This document shows, piece after piece, positions 41,883 to 53,526 of a stretch of 64,000 nucleotides of DNA; within the stretch, counting starts at the first letter, position 1; each line of letters starts with the position of its first letter. This DNA comes from Eudorina sp. 2006-703-Eu-15 (taxonomy: Eukaryota; Chlorophyta; Chlorophyceae; Chlamydomonadales; Volvocaceae). A model generated the notes under the pieces. The model was not told where the DNA came from, did not search any database, and saw nothing but the letters and a program-made list of their open reading frames with translations. The stretch lies in NCBI GenBank assembly GCA_003117195.1, contig BDSI01000035.1, positions 122,001-186,000 on the forward strand, given 5' to 3'. The position numbers and the translations under genes were made by a program.

Positions 41883-44120
41883 CTGCGCGGTGCGGAGGCG
41901 GGCAGGGGGCGGCGTCGAGAGAGCATACGGGCGGCGGGGGTGGGGAGGAGGACAGGCGGCGTCAAGAGGAGGAAGTGATTGCCAAGCGGGGCCTGCGGAG
42001 CGCGGCCGACGTCTCCCATGACCCATGAAGCTTCTAGAACCGAGTATGGGCAACACACAAAGGCAGTATGACGCACGGAAGCGGTTGATGTTGGGTTATG
42101 AGGCAACTGTCGAGCACGCTCAGCTTCTGGCCGTTTCGGGGAACCGCCAGAGCAGCAGGGAAGGCCCTCGTAGCGCCGGTCGGGAGCAGCGAAACTCGCC
42201 GCGTCCGGCCAAGCTGGGGGGGGAGATGTGGCCCAGCACTCAGAACCACCGGCATTGCTACGTGGGCTGCCGTCGGCATTCCAACAGGACAATCCGCGGC
42301 GTGCCGTTTACAACGAACGTCCAAGAAAAGGGTACCCCACGCGGCCAGGCAGGCGAGCAGGCAGGCGCTCAGCCAGCGTGGTACAAGTCGTGCCCTAACC
42401 AGCACTCAAGCGAACCCTGCATTGCACACGCACAGCTTATCTGACCCTATAGCACCCTAACACACCCACACACACCCACACACACAGACCTGCGGGTTCT
42501 TCGCTGAACTCATGTGTCCCTGTATGTGGGTTTCCTTGCTCAACACATATGCGTCCAAAAACACACAATGGGGACTGCTTCCCCTTGATGCATGCTGCAT
42601 GGTGCTTCCCTTCCAGCACACGACAAGGGCGGATGGAAAGCCGGATGTATCAGCCGTGGGCGCGAGCGTGGACACGGAAATTCCGGGGATTTCCGTCACG
42701 ACGTCACCCGCATAGCCGCAAAAGCCGCAATCCTGGGATTCCCCCGGAACCACGGGTCACAACAACTTGTGTGGGTCGTCATCACTTGGTGAGGGGTACG
42801 GCACCCCGAAAGGTCGGGAAATGGGCTGTCGGGGATGGACCATGACTGGGCTGACAATGCCCAATGCGGCAATCAATCCCAAGTCGCCCTCTCCTTTTGC
42901 TGCATGTTGGCCGACGGTGCAGCCCACCGCTGCCATCAGTGCATAACGAAATAACACATATATCGCTGTGTAGAATGTTCATGCGATGTTCGACAGACCT
43001 CGTGCGTTGACGCAACACGACCCGCATTGCGTTGGTGGTTGGGCCGTGCCCAGTCAAGATGGGTATTCAGGCAGCACCGAGGCAGCACACCAAGGCGCTG
43101 GCGAAGCTAGCGGCTCCGTCAGTACACCATCACTTCATCAGCGAGCATAACGCCCATCTGTTAGGCGGGGGCCCGCATGCCCCGACCCGACCATTCCGCC
43201 TGCCCAGGCACTAGGCGAGCGCCTTGCCCGCAGAGCAAGCGTTTCCATGGTTTCACCCCGAGCATTGCTGCATCCCACGAGCACCACTTCCTGCAGGACG
43301 ATTCAGTACCCAAGGCTTGGCGGTACCCACGCTATGGCAGGCCTAACGCCGCCGAAGCAATGCAGCGCACGCGCCCAAACAGCTTCAGCAGTGTCTGTAA
43401 GTTTAGCAGGCCCCGAAACCATGAACAACTCCCGCAGTGGGTTGCTCATTCCACTGGGGCTTCACTGACTTTGTTCTGTCCCGCAGCGCCTTGCACAGAC
43501 GTTGCCTGTACCCCGCTTAGCTTCTATCAGCTCAGCATTTCTGGTGGCGTTTGCACGCGGTATGCATTGGGTGTTTGCGACCATGTGTATTGAACACACA
43601 CAAACGAACATGCATACAAACATACATACATTTCCAGTGCATGGGTGAGTAATCCACCCAACCCCACCCAGGGACCAAGTTCAGTGCTGTGGCCAGTGCA
43701 GACGTAAGGTTAGTGCCGCTGCTCCCCGTCCACGTTATGATTCGCGTGCGTGCACCCGCAATGCTCAGCCTTCTCACCGAGCCACCCAGATAGATAAGGT
43801 CGAGCGACGTGCGCGGTACCCAACCCAGCGTGCGCGGTGCCCAACCCAGCATCGATTTCTTTCGAATGCAGCCGCATGGTCTGTTGCGATGCTACAAGAA
43901 CGGACAGCTTGCCTTTGCTCCTTTACGGAAACCTGCTCCTTTACGGAAACCGAATACGCAAGCGCCGTCTATTCTGGGAAATCGAATACACCAAGTGCCT
44001 TCTCTCTTCGAAACGCTGTACACAAGCACATGCGCCTTGGCTTCTCGATAGGCTTTCGCACGCACAAGCATACGAGTACAAGGGCATGGATGACCCCAGG
44101 GTCCCTAACTAACTAACTAA
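41883..44120. other. Intergenic or intronic stretch, no exon fixed
   Basis: Moderate GC, several short ORFs, and an AACT tetranucleotide tract at 44106-44126. Must hold either the 5' exons of the Gln/Pro-rich gene or a long intron. Nothing more can be supported. Confidence 0.4.
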
Positions 44121-44126
44121 CTAACG
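44106..44126. repeat. (TAAC)n microsatellite
   Basis: About five TAAC units overlapping the apparent stop codon of the AP2 gene. Confidence 0.85.
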
Positions 44127-47100
44127 AACTACCAGCGTCCGCTTGACGCCATCCTCGCCGTCATTCACACTACTGGACTGAAGGTAAGCCGCAACAGGGC
44201 CTGCGTTTGAGTTCTCCGCGGGCAATCCCTCCCTCCTCAAACCCCCTGTGGCTTGGGAAAGGTTGCTGTCGCCGCCGCCGCCCACCGCCTCCTGACCCAC
44301 GGGTTCCTTTTGCGTACCCATGACAGGCCCCTTGGGCAGACTGGATCCGACCGTCTCAAGCGGCTCGCCGCCGATGGCCGCAGCCGCAGCCGCACCCGCT
44401 GCTTGCGGCCGCGATGATGCCCTCCCGCCGCTCGCGATCTTGCCCGTGCCACCGCCGCCAGCCGCACCACCGCCAGTGCTGCCGTGGACCGCATTCGCCA
44501 CAGCGGGGCCAGCGCCGGCCCCGGCGCCGTGCGATGGCGCCGGAGAGAACGTGCCCCAGGTCAGGGACCTGGTGGACGGGGCCGTCGGCAGGCCGCCCGT
44601 CGGCCCCCCCAGAGGCCGAATCACCACCGCATGGCCACCGGCGGCAGCGCCCGACCGCATCATGGGCATCCCCCCGGCAGCGGAGCCGTTACTGCCGCTG
44701 CCGCCGCCGCCACTCTTGTACATCTCTCCTCCATGGTACTGCGCCTGCGCCATCATCCTGCGCGCAGCCGCAGTCGCGGCGGCGGCGACGGCCGCCGCGT
44801 TTGCCCCGCTGCCGGCCCCGGCTTCACCCGCGGGCGTCTCGGGATTGGAGCCCATCCCGAGCAGAGGTGGCCCGGTCGTGCCGCTGGTGATGACCGACGG
44901 CTTGCTGGTGAGGATGCCGCCACTGATGGCAGGACCGGACGACGGCCCGTGACGCGCCGCCGAAGGCGCTGCCTGAGCGGCAGCCGCAGCAGCAGCCGCA
45001 GGCCCCCCTCCCAACGCGCCCACCAGCAGCCGCGCGGCGCTCTCCACGCTCTGCCGCGCGTCGCGCTCGCTGCTGTACTCGCCCAGGTCTCGCACCTCGG
45101 CGCCGTCCCACAACGCGGCACCCACTCGGGCGCTGCCGGGCTGACTGTACAGCACACCGAGGAAGCCGTGTCGCGGAGGGAGCAGACAGTCCAGCTCGGC
45201 CCCTGCAGCGCAAGCAGTAGCGATAGTACAGAATCGTTACGACAGTAGGTTTCAAGGCACATCGTTGGGACGATGGGCCAAGGAAAGGCAAGCGTGTCTT
45301 CGGTTATCTCCGCCAACGGCCGCCGTTACTAGGAAGCGTTGCCCAAGACGACAGGAAAATGAGGCGGAGGAGATCTCCCCAGAGATCGCACCGCTCTCTC
45401 GTCTATAGGACGCTGCGCCACGGATAGGTTAACAATTGTTCAAGTCAACGGCATTGCCAGCCCGACAAGTCAGCACCTGGCGGCAGATGGCTTGAGATCG
45501 CGTTGAACAGCCGCCTGCCGAGCCCGATGTGCTGCCGCGCAGGAGCGGTGTCGCCTGTGCCAGTCGCAGCCGCAGAGGCGTCGACGACTTGGCCACGCCC
45601 GAAGGCGCCCGCCGAGTGCAGGTGGGTTGGGGCCACCGCCTTTGGCGCCGCGCCGGCGGCCGCCATTGCCATGATCGCCTGTGGCGGCAGCTGACGCAAG
45701 CCCGGCGCCGTCAGGGCAGCCGCGGCGGCTGCCACTGCGGCGGCAGCCCTGGCCTGTTCCTGGGGAGCCGTTGGAATGCCGATTGGCACGCCGCCGGCCG
45801 TGCTAGCTGCCGCAGCGGCAGCCGCCATAGCCACAGAAGTGCTTGGATCCATCATAACGACGTCTCGAACAGCCGCTCGAGCCATTACCCCCGGAGCAGC
45901 CCCACTCGTAACCGGGGGGACTGCCGACGCAGGCAGGGGCGAGGGCGAGGGTACCCGCGCGCGGTGCTGCCGCTTTGACGCCGGCTGCCCCGACGCCACG
46001 TCCTCGATGTTGTACATGCCCGCGGCCGGCGCGATGGGGCCACCTGGGGCAGTCGTCAACGCGCCGGCTGCCAGCGGCTCCGCACGCACGCCGCCAGTAC
46101 CACCACCGCCGGCCGCCGCCGCGGCTTCCGACGGCCCCGCTGCGACGTCGGAGGACTTGCGCTTTATACCGGTGATTCCGGGACCGCCGCCGCCGATGCC
46201 GATGCCGCTGCCGCCCCGGACTAGGCCTGAGGTCGGGACAGCTGCGCCCGCGCCGCCGCCAGCTGGTCCCGAGGCGGATTCCGTGGCCACGTCACGCACA
46301 TGCTGCTCCAGCTGGTGCTGGGGCTGCGAGCCGCCGCGCTGCAAGTGTCCCATGGGACCCGTCCCGTCGGTCGCCGCCGTTCGCGCGGCCGGTATCGACG
46401 CGCGCTCCGTCGCCGCCACGACCGCCTCCAACGCTTCGTAGTCCTCCCTGGACACGATCTTCTTCACTGTCAGTTGGCTCGCGGCTTGAAGGAGCAGCAT
46501 CAACGGGAAGCGCTGTGAGGCGAGCTGAGCCACAGCGTGCACGACGGGGGGCGGCGGCCGCGGCGCCGGCCGGCCGGCGCCCTCCGCAATCTCCTGCTGT
46601 TTCAGTTGCTGCTGCCGGGCTTGGTGAATGTGCGATGCCAGGTGATTGCAAAGCTCCTGCATGATGTTTGCTGACAGGTTGGTTGTCCCCGATGAGGGTT
46701 GGGCAGGAGGTTGAGACGCGCCCGCGGGCCGCGTTTCGGTGGATGGGCCCTGACTGACGGATAGCGGTTTCCTATCGACTGCCGCTGCTGCTGCGGCTGC
46801 TGCTCCGCTGGGCGCCGCGGGAGGCCCGCCTGGCGCGTCAGAATCTGCGGAGATGCTGGCACCGCCGGCGGCGCCTCCTCCTCCTCCGGCGCCTGCCTCA
46901 GGCTGACCCGCGGTCGCGCGAGGGCGTTCTGCCATGCTGCGCTCACGACCGCGATGAGTAGGGGAGTCAGCTGCTGGGGCGGTACCTGCGCCCGCGACAT
47001 TACTGACTACACGAACCTGTGGTGGCTGCCGCTGCTGCCGCGCCTGCTGCGACGGCTGGGTGGCCGAAGCCTGCTGCGGCTGCGGGACTTTTAGGCTGGT

Positions 47101-48874
47101 ACGTCCGTACTCCACTGGAGCGCCTCCTCCTGCGGCTGGTCCGGGGCCGGCTCGGGCGCCGTGCCAGCTGCCGGCCTGCTGTATCTGTTGTAGCTGCTGC
47201 TGCGGATTGCTGGATGAGCGGCGATGTGGGTCAGGATGCTCCAACGTGCCCCATGCCCCCTCGCCCGCGCCCTCGCCCACCCGGTCCACATCAGCGCTTT
47301 CGCCGCCGCCGTCAGTACCACCTGGCTGGGTGGGTGCTGCCGGGTGGCGCCCTCCGCTGCTTGGTGCGCTATTGGCAGCTGCCAACACCCGGCCGGCACC
47401 TGTAATGAGCTCCATCAACCGCAGGTACCCAGGTCCAAGCGCATCGGAAGCCTCTTGTAGGTCAACCCTGTCAGCGCTGTTAATACGGCCGAGACATTGC
47501 CGTACAAGGTCACCCATGGCGGCTGCTAACACCTGCGACCATGGGGAGGGGAACGGTGCGATGCGGGTTATTATTTTGATTTGTTTTGAGGGTAACAAGC
47601 GATTTGGGTCGGATTGGTACAGAAAGGCATTTTCCATAAGCATCGGTACAGCTGGTGCCGATGTCGCAGTAGTCCAAGAGATGTCGGGGGCCACCCGCAT
47701 GCGCTCAAACCAAGGAGGACCCACGCACCGGTGCGCCGTCTCCAGCATCATCCGTTGGTTGTGACCTGAGCGGACTGTGGCCACCTGGCTCGTTGCCGCT
47801 GCCGCGGTCGAGGAACGCCTCCATAAGCGCTGCTTCGACCTGCGGCACGGTGAAGGGAAAGGCCCGGTAAGAGGGGCGAATCAGGGTGGCGTCAGGAGGT
47901 AAGGAGTAGGTGGCACGCATTCCCCCCTCAGTCACCACGCGATGGGATGGATACCACCAGCAGAGCGCAGGAACTGACACTGCGGTAAATAAACACAAAG
48001 GCTCGAGGACAAGGGGATCGAATGCAGCGACCTCCTGCAGAACAGTTGCGGAGCCGCCCGCCTATCGGGGGCAGCAAGTCTTCACACCCATACGTCCAGC
48101 CAAAAACGTGGAGCAGCATCTGGTACAGCTGTTTCACTGTACTTGATCCCGCTTACTTGAAGGTCTAGCGCCAGGCTCCCATCTGGCAACTGGTAGTCAG
48201 TGGGCGGGAAGTTCAGCGCAGCATTGCTACCCCGCACCCTAAGCACCGCCCGATCGTACATACGAGCCGCATCTTCCTCACAGTCAAACGACCCAAGGCT
48301 GAAGGTCCTGCGGAATGCTCACAAGCAGCCGGGGGGATATAGCACTTTTGCGACGGAATTTTCAGGCCAAATGCTGTAAAATAATTAAATATTTGTTCAG
48401 GAACACTACGCGACAAGGCATTCCGAGGATTATGCGACTTGCCACGCGACCTGACGCCGCATCCATTCAAAGCTCCCAGGGCATACAGTCTATCCAACGA
48501 ATAACCCAAGAGAGAACGTGGACGTGGCCACCACATACGGCGTCGAAAGCATTTTGCCCGTGCGGTGTGTCACGAGTGTCACCTCACCGGCCAAGGGCGC
48601 CAATGCTTGCTTGCCATCGTCCGGATTTTCGGTTGTACCAGACTCCTTGAAATTCAGACGACTGGGCAAAGCCAGGCCTCTGTTGCAAGTCCTCTTGCAT
48701 CCGAGCGAAGCGGCCCTGAACGAGGTCCGGAGGATGCTGTGTTGACATCACTGTATGTCCAAGAACTAAAGGCTTCGTTCTGTGGCCGTCCGAAAGGGTT
48801 GTCAGGGCTTCCACGGCCTCGGGCTCCACACGCTCAACTCTCTTTCTGTCAGCCAGCCCAGGAACACCATTCAT
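44121..48874 (-). CDS. AP2/ERF-domain transcription factor, 5 exons
   Basis: Predicted nuclear DNA-binding protein. Exons 48874-48588, 48307-48157, 48061-47729, 47532-45477 and 45202-44121 sum to exactly 1303 codons (1302 aa) with every junction in phase. The AP2 domain is split by intron 1: [17 protein letters not shown] in exon 1 and [17 protein letters not shown], then GSNAALNFP, in exon 2; these match the two conserved AP2 blocks (strand-forming YRG-type block and RAYD-type helix). Exon 3 reads [17 protein letters not shown]. Exon 4 is 685 codons of Ala/Gly/Gln/Pro-rich sequence. Exons 4/5 create a second, diverged AP2-like stretch ([19 protein letters not shown] ... [20 protein letters not shown]). 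The frame stays open upstream to 49018, so translation may start further 5'. A dead partial copy lies at 53527-54776, which makes the open frame here more convincing. Confidence 0.8.
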
Positions 48875-49018
48875 GGCAAGGATAACGTCGGAATCAAATA
48901 TGCGGCCAAGAGTTACCCTTAGGAGCGCTTGATAGTGCTGAATTCCGTATCCGCACGGGATGGAATTAGTGAACGGGTCCTGCTGACAGCACGACCTGGC
49001 GCTTAAGTCGAGGTCCTC
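48875..49018 (-). CDS. Open 5' extension of AP2 exon 1
   Basis: The reading frame of exon 1 continues without stop to a TGA at 49021-49019. It reads SIPCGYGIQHYQALLRV and [15 protein letters not shown], which looks like protein. An acceptor could lie near 49018, making ATG 48874 an internal Met. The homologous segment in the duplicate at 54.5 kb has a one-base insertion, so it cannot be used to test the frame. Confidence 0.45.
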
Positions 49019-49021
49019 TCA

Positions 49022-52000
49022 AACACCATAGCGCTACTATAAGATCGAAACTTATCCGTCAGGAATTTTCAAGATGCTTTCTTATAATATGCGGCGAGGC
49101 CCCTGACGGTGTCTGTGATCATTGTCGTCGCCTTCGTTCAGTGCTACGTCGAAAAGGGTTTTCATATAGTCACGCAGCGGGTGTGCTCTGCGTTGCATAG
49201 TTGAAATGAAATTCTTGGGTGCATGACGTAGGACTGTCACACGGCACCCATTAAATGTCCCAATGCATGCACTACCATGACAGACTATTGCATAGAGCAC
49301 ATAATACACTACATTTTCCTATATGGTTCTGCTGTACATGCTTTGGTCTGCTGGTTTTCCTGTCGGCGCTTACAGGCCCGGGCCACAACCGGCATGTTGC
49401 TGGATCTCGCTTCACAATAATTCTATGCACACGTCACACATGCATCGAAATTGGAGAAACCCAGTGTGCTACGTACCTATCAAAATGTGCATCGAAATCA
49501 AACGTCTTCCCTGAAGCTGGAACATGATAATAACGTCGGCCTTGCGTTAATCAAGTGCTCAGTTATAAAGGATAGATAGCGCAGTTCATCCAGGAAATGA
49601 GCAAACTGAAAAATATCGCGTGCGGAATGGAATGCCGGTTGATTCGGAAAAACGGCCACGGGCAAATCCTGCTTAGCAATACTCTTTGTCTAAAGCCATT
49701 GTGATGCCCGATATGTAAATGATCTCTTTGACCGGGCTCTCGGCCGAACGACAACGACCAGGACGAAGAGTCGTAAGGCACACCCACGCATAATGAATCA
49801 AAGCACATATATATCTCTTGATTACCCAACATATTCAGAGTAGGTTGCTGTCCGGCAGTGTTGTATTTTAGGCGCACGTGCATGTTCGTAGGAAGCTGAC
49901 GGATGCACGGGCAACATCTGCTCAGAAATGTATGTAGCATTACTGCATAGCTGCATAGCGCAAGCTCAGTCTGAAACCAATTCACATTTTGTCTTTTATT
50001 TTTTGGCAACGCTTCACCGTCGTGCGAGCAGTGATACGCGGACCGTGCTTGACCAGGAAATGCAGGTCCGTGAGACACCTGGCTGTCATGAGACACTGCG
50101 TGCTGTGCACGGTGGGTGGGGATGGATGATACTCACCCCCAGATGAAACGGTAGCCGAAGATGAATGCGCAAGTCACAGGAATCCGCACCCATGCTACTG
50201 TATGAACCATGATTGCCAGAGAAACGAGTCGGGGTACGCATGCCGCACAGCGCCCCTCCGAAGCTAACCCAAATTATGCAGCGCCACATCACCTCATGAC
50301 CTTAAGGCACACGAACCTGCATGAGCTCATCTCACATGTGGTAACTCTCAAACAACACCAACCACGCGCGCCTGAGGCACGCCTGACTTGGCCTAGTGAC
50401 GTTAACCTTCTCAAATGTAGGCGGAATGTTACGCACAACATCCCCATCACATCACCGCAGCTCAAAGATAGCTGCGTCCCTGGTGGCGACAACGTGTTCT
50501 CCGCTGGTCCAGCGCCGCGATGCTGTACGGCAGCAGGGTGCCAGGGGTGCGTGAGTGCTGCCCAACTGGCTGATCGGCAGGTATCACAGCAGCGCTGGAT
50601 CCGATATTGGGACGAGACTGCAGCACTGCACCACAGCGATGAGTTAGATAGCCGGCGTCACGGCTGTGCCGAGAAGTTCAGATATACCTCCCCCCCCCAG
50701 ATGGGACGCCGGGTTCACAGATGGGACGGCGTGCTGTGGCCGTCACGGCACGTGCTGCCACGGGGCCCTGAGCGGGGCTGTGCTAGCGGCTGCTGGGCCG
50801 CAGGCGACACCCCGATGACGAGCTCCCGGGTGCGCCGCAGCGCAGCTGATCGTCATGGCGGGGCCCGCGGCGCCACACAGGGTCGATGCCGAGCCCCTGC
50901 AGGTCGGGCGGCGGCAAAGGGGGCCCATCGATCGTGCAGCGGGTTGACGACCGGAACGGGCAACCCAACGACAGCAGCTGCAGAAATGCTGTGCGGGCCG
51001 CTGACAGGTGCAGGCGCGGCGAGGCCCTCGGGCAGAGCGGGGTCGACGTACGGCGGGTCCACATTCGGCGCGGGCGCACAAACGACAGCAGCAGCTGAGG
51101 CGCCGTGCAGGCCGCCACTTGGCGGTTGGCGCAGGCGCGGCCAGGTCTTCGGTGTCAGCGTGCGGCGGGTCGCCCAGCACGCTATCAGCACCACCAAAGT
51201 TGTCGCCACAGCCACTGCCGCGCTCCGCATCGCGCGTGACGAGCGCGAGGGGCACGACAGGCGCGGAGACGGCGGGTGCAGCGGCCAAAAGACTGGAGAC
51301 CAGGTGTCACGACATAGTAGAGGCACTGACATACTTTGTGATTCCGTTATTCCGTTAACACCATTACGCAGTGCCAAGAGCGCGAAGTATGGTGAGCAGG
51401 ATCAGTTGTGTGAACAGTTCGCGTTCTGTCTACAAACAACGGGCGCGCAGCTGCCCGTGATCTGTTGCAGGAACTGTCGATTTGGTTTCCCTGGGACTTT
51501 CCAGACGGCGCTCTTGGCGCATTCGTGTGTTTACCGCGTTTTCTATCGTTTGCATCGAGTTGTGCAGCGGGCGCTTGTCATCGCCCGGTTTAGGTAATCA
51601 AGGGCGTGTGCCCCAGAGTACTGCCCAGTGTGTTTGGAGCCACCACGCTGCTCTGATCTAGCGGCGCGGCACGTTTCTGTACTTGTTCGAATTAGGGATC
51701 AGTGCCGTTGTGACTTGGCACCCGGTAGTAGTTGGACTGCCGGGGAAGGTTCTGGTCTCTGTCTGAGATAGCGTCATCGGTCGGCATCTTACTTGCCGTA
51801 CCCTTCGCGCTGATCGTTGTGAGTACTTAGTGCGAAGAGAGCAAACGCATCTTTGTCGTCTGGCTCTCGAAGCAATTCTTCGTGAGCGTAATAGACCAGC
51901 AATCTACGCCGCATTGTGCGCGAAGGACTATTGAGTCAATTGTGTAACTATTGCCACGACCAGTCTGCGAGGCTAGGTAGGCGCAACGCGTTCACAAGAT

Positions 52001-52136
52001 CCGCTCTTGGCGCCAGGCTGCACTGAGATCCGTTCCGGGCCACCTATCTTTACACAGCCAGCACGTCTGCGTCATCTGCCAGCTGAAGGAGTCAGCTGAT
52101 GAGCTTCTGGTCATCATCGTCTGCCAGCTGAAGGAG
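49022..52136. other. Region upstream of the AP2 gene, no firm gene
   Basis: AT-rich to about 50100, as expected for promoter and 5' sequence; part of it (about 49857-50060) is duplicated at 54778-54975. From 50200 to 51600 there are overlapping long ORFs on both strands, including a 462-codon plus-strand ORF, with internal repeats (THIRSAPAP/TTAAAE-like) but no recognisable domain; possibly decayed transposon. Confidence 0.4.
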
Positions 52137-52445
52137 TCAGCCGAGCTTTGGTTCAGCCTGCCAGCGGAGTTTTGACTCCTGGCAGCCAGCTTTTATATTA
52201 TTATCTTCCCACAGCCAAGTAGTACGACAATCCGTACATGCCCTGTCATGACACAGGGACCGCACAGCAGGGTCAACCGGCGTGGCAGCCACGATGACGG
52301 TGACGGGGACAACTGGGACGAGGCCGCTGCGCCCTAGCTGGGGCTTGAACGAGATGGCCGGGGCTGGGAAGTGGTGGAGACGGACATCCAACCTGGAAAT
52401 GACGTCCAGGCCGATAAGCATCTTGAAGCCCGCCTTGGCGGCGGG
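52137..52445 (-). mobile_element. Possible retropepsin-like fragment of an LTR retrotransposon
   Basis: Minus-strand open segment containing FKMLIGLDVISRLDVRLH, which resembles the C-terminal 'LLG-D-L' block of gag-pol aspartic proteases (usual form ILGMDFLSR). The Asp-Thr/Ser-Gly active-site block was not found and no reverse transcriptase is visible, so this would be a decayed remnant. A short repeated segment, GCCAGCTGAAGGAGTCAGC, occurs twice at about 52079 and 52124. A chance match in an unrelated protein is possible. Confidence 0.35.
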
Positions 52446-53075
52446 CCATGAGCTTCACCTGCGACCGTGTCTGTGGCGCGCACGTGGGCGAGGCGGGGGC
52501 CGCGCAGGGCGGCCCCCTGCGCGGAGACTGATTAGCCGAGCATGGTCTGGAATGCAAGGCTGCTCAGCATCCTGTCACGTGCGGCCTTGGGAAGAATTAC
52601 AGCAATGCCATTCTATTAGCATGAGCTGCGCGCAAAGAAGCGCGACCCTGAAAATGTTCGTGTTCCCATTAACTCTACTGTCTAGTAGTGATCAACAATG
52701 TTATCGAGACACATCGCCGCTCAGCCCGGCTGAGCAGGGGACCTAAGTGGCGCCACTGGCCCATGGCCGGCCCTCCTGGAGTCCCCGACCAACTGATACA
52801 CGTGCGCGACAATGGCGGCTCACCCAACCAACACAGCCTCAGCAATAGCACTAGGGAAAGACCAGAATTAGGGGAATGGATATTGTCCAAACGTGATAGC
52901 CTCGCCTGAGATTCAGCACTAGCAATGACTAACTGACCAACGGTCGTTCGACCAACTGACGGGAGAAACTGCACTAGGACGAATATCCCGAATATCCCCA
53001 ATATCCCGACACCTGTCACGACATTTGCCTCCTATCGGTTTCCATGCGATGTGTCAATCACGTCCTGTGTCATGA

Positions 53076-53336
53076 CCTGGTGCGGGGTTGGCCACTCGTA
53101 GCCCCAAGCTACCAGCGAAGCCTTGCATCCGGCCCTATCCTTGCCTATCCGTTTCCCGCGCGTTCAGTGTTAGACGCCGTGATTAGGCCGGTACGAGCCG
53201 TGATTAGGCCGTGATTAGGCCGGTACGAGCCTTCAAGGCTCGTACCGGCTCGGACGTACCCTTCCTTACCCTCCGGGCCGCATGCCCGTCGTCCCCAGTG
53301 ATTTCAGGTAAGGTGCCAATTTCGCGTGTGATCGGG
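53076..53336. repeat. Direct repeat, left copy (flanks the AP2 pseudogene)
   Basis: 261 bases starting CCTGGTGCGGGGTTGG and ending TTCGCGTGTGATCGGG, matched by 54999-55226. The left copy carries extra CCGTGATTAGG units and a perfect inverted repeat that the right copy lacks. Confidence 0.9.
53219..53249. repeat. Perfect 15-bp inverted repeat with 1-bp centre
   Basis: GCCGGTACGAGCCTT, then C, then the exact reverse complement. Would form a hairpin or cruciform. Preceded by three partial CCGTGATTAGG copies. Confidence 0.95.
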
Positions 53337-53526
53337 GACGTCTCCGAGAACCCCAGTTATCTGGACCATGGCGAACAGTGACTGAACCGCATCGCACGTA
53401 CGCATGTCGCCTTCGCCGAGCCCTGCCACTGCTATTGCTGTGCTGCAACGCCTGGCTTCCCATGCTCTTAACTTCAGGTCAGTACTGTCTTCAGGTCAGT
53501 ACGACCGCATCCTTTGCACGGGAGGA

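Noticed and set aside
50209..51597. 462-codon plus-strand ORF as a gene
   Set aside because: GC-rich sequence is also open on the opposite strand over the same span, composition is unbiased, no domain is visible, and no splice structure supports it.
52092..52140. Hammerhead ribozyme (CTGATGAG core)
   Set aside because: The CTGATGAG box is present at about 52097, but no GAAA box or matching stems follow.
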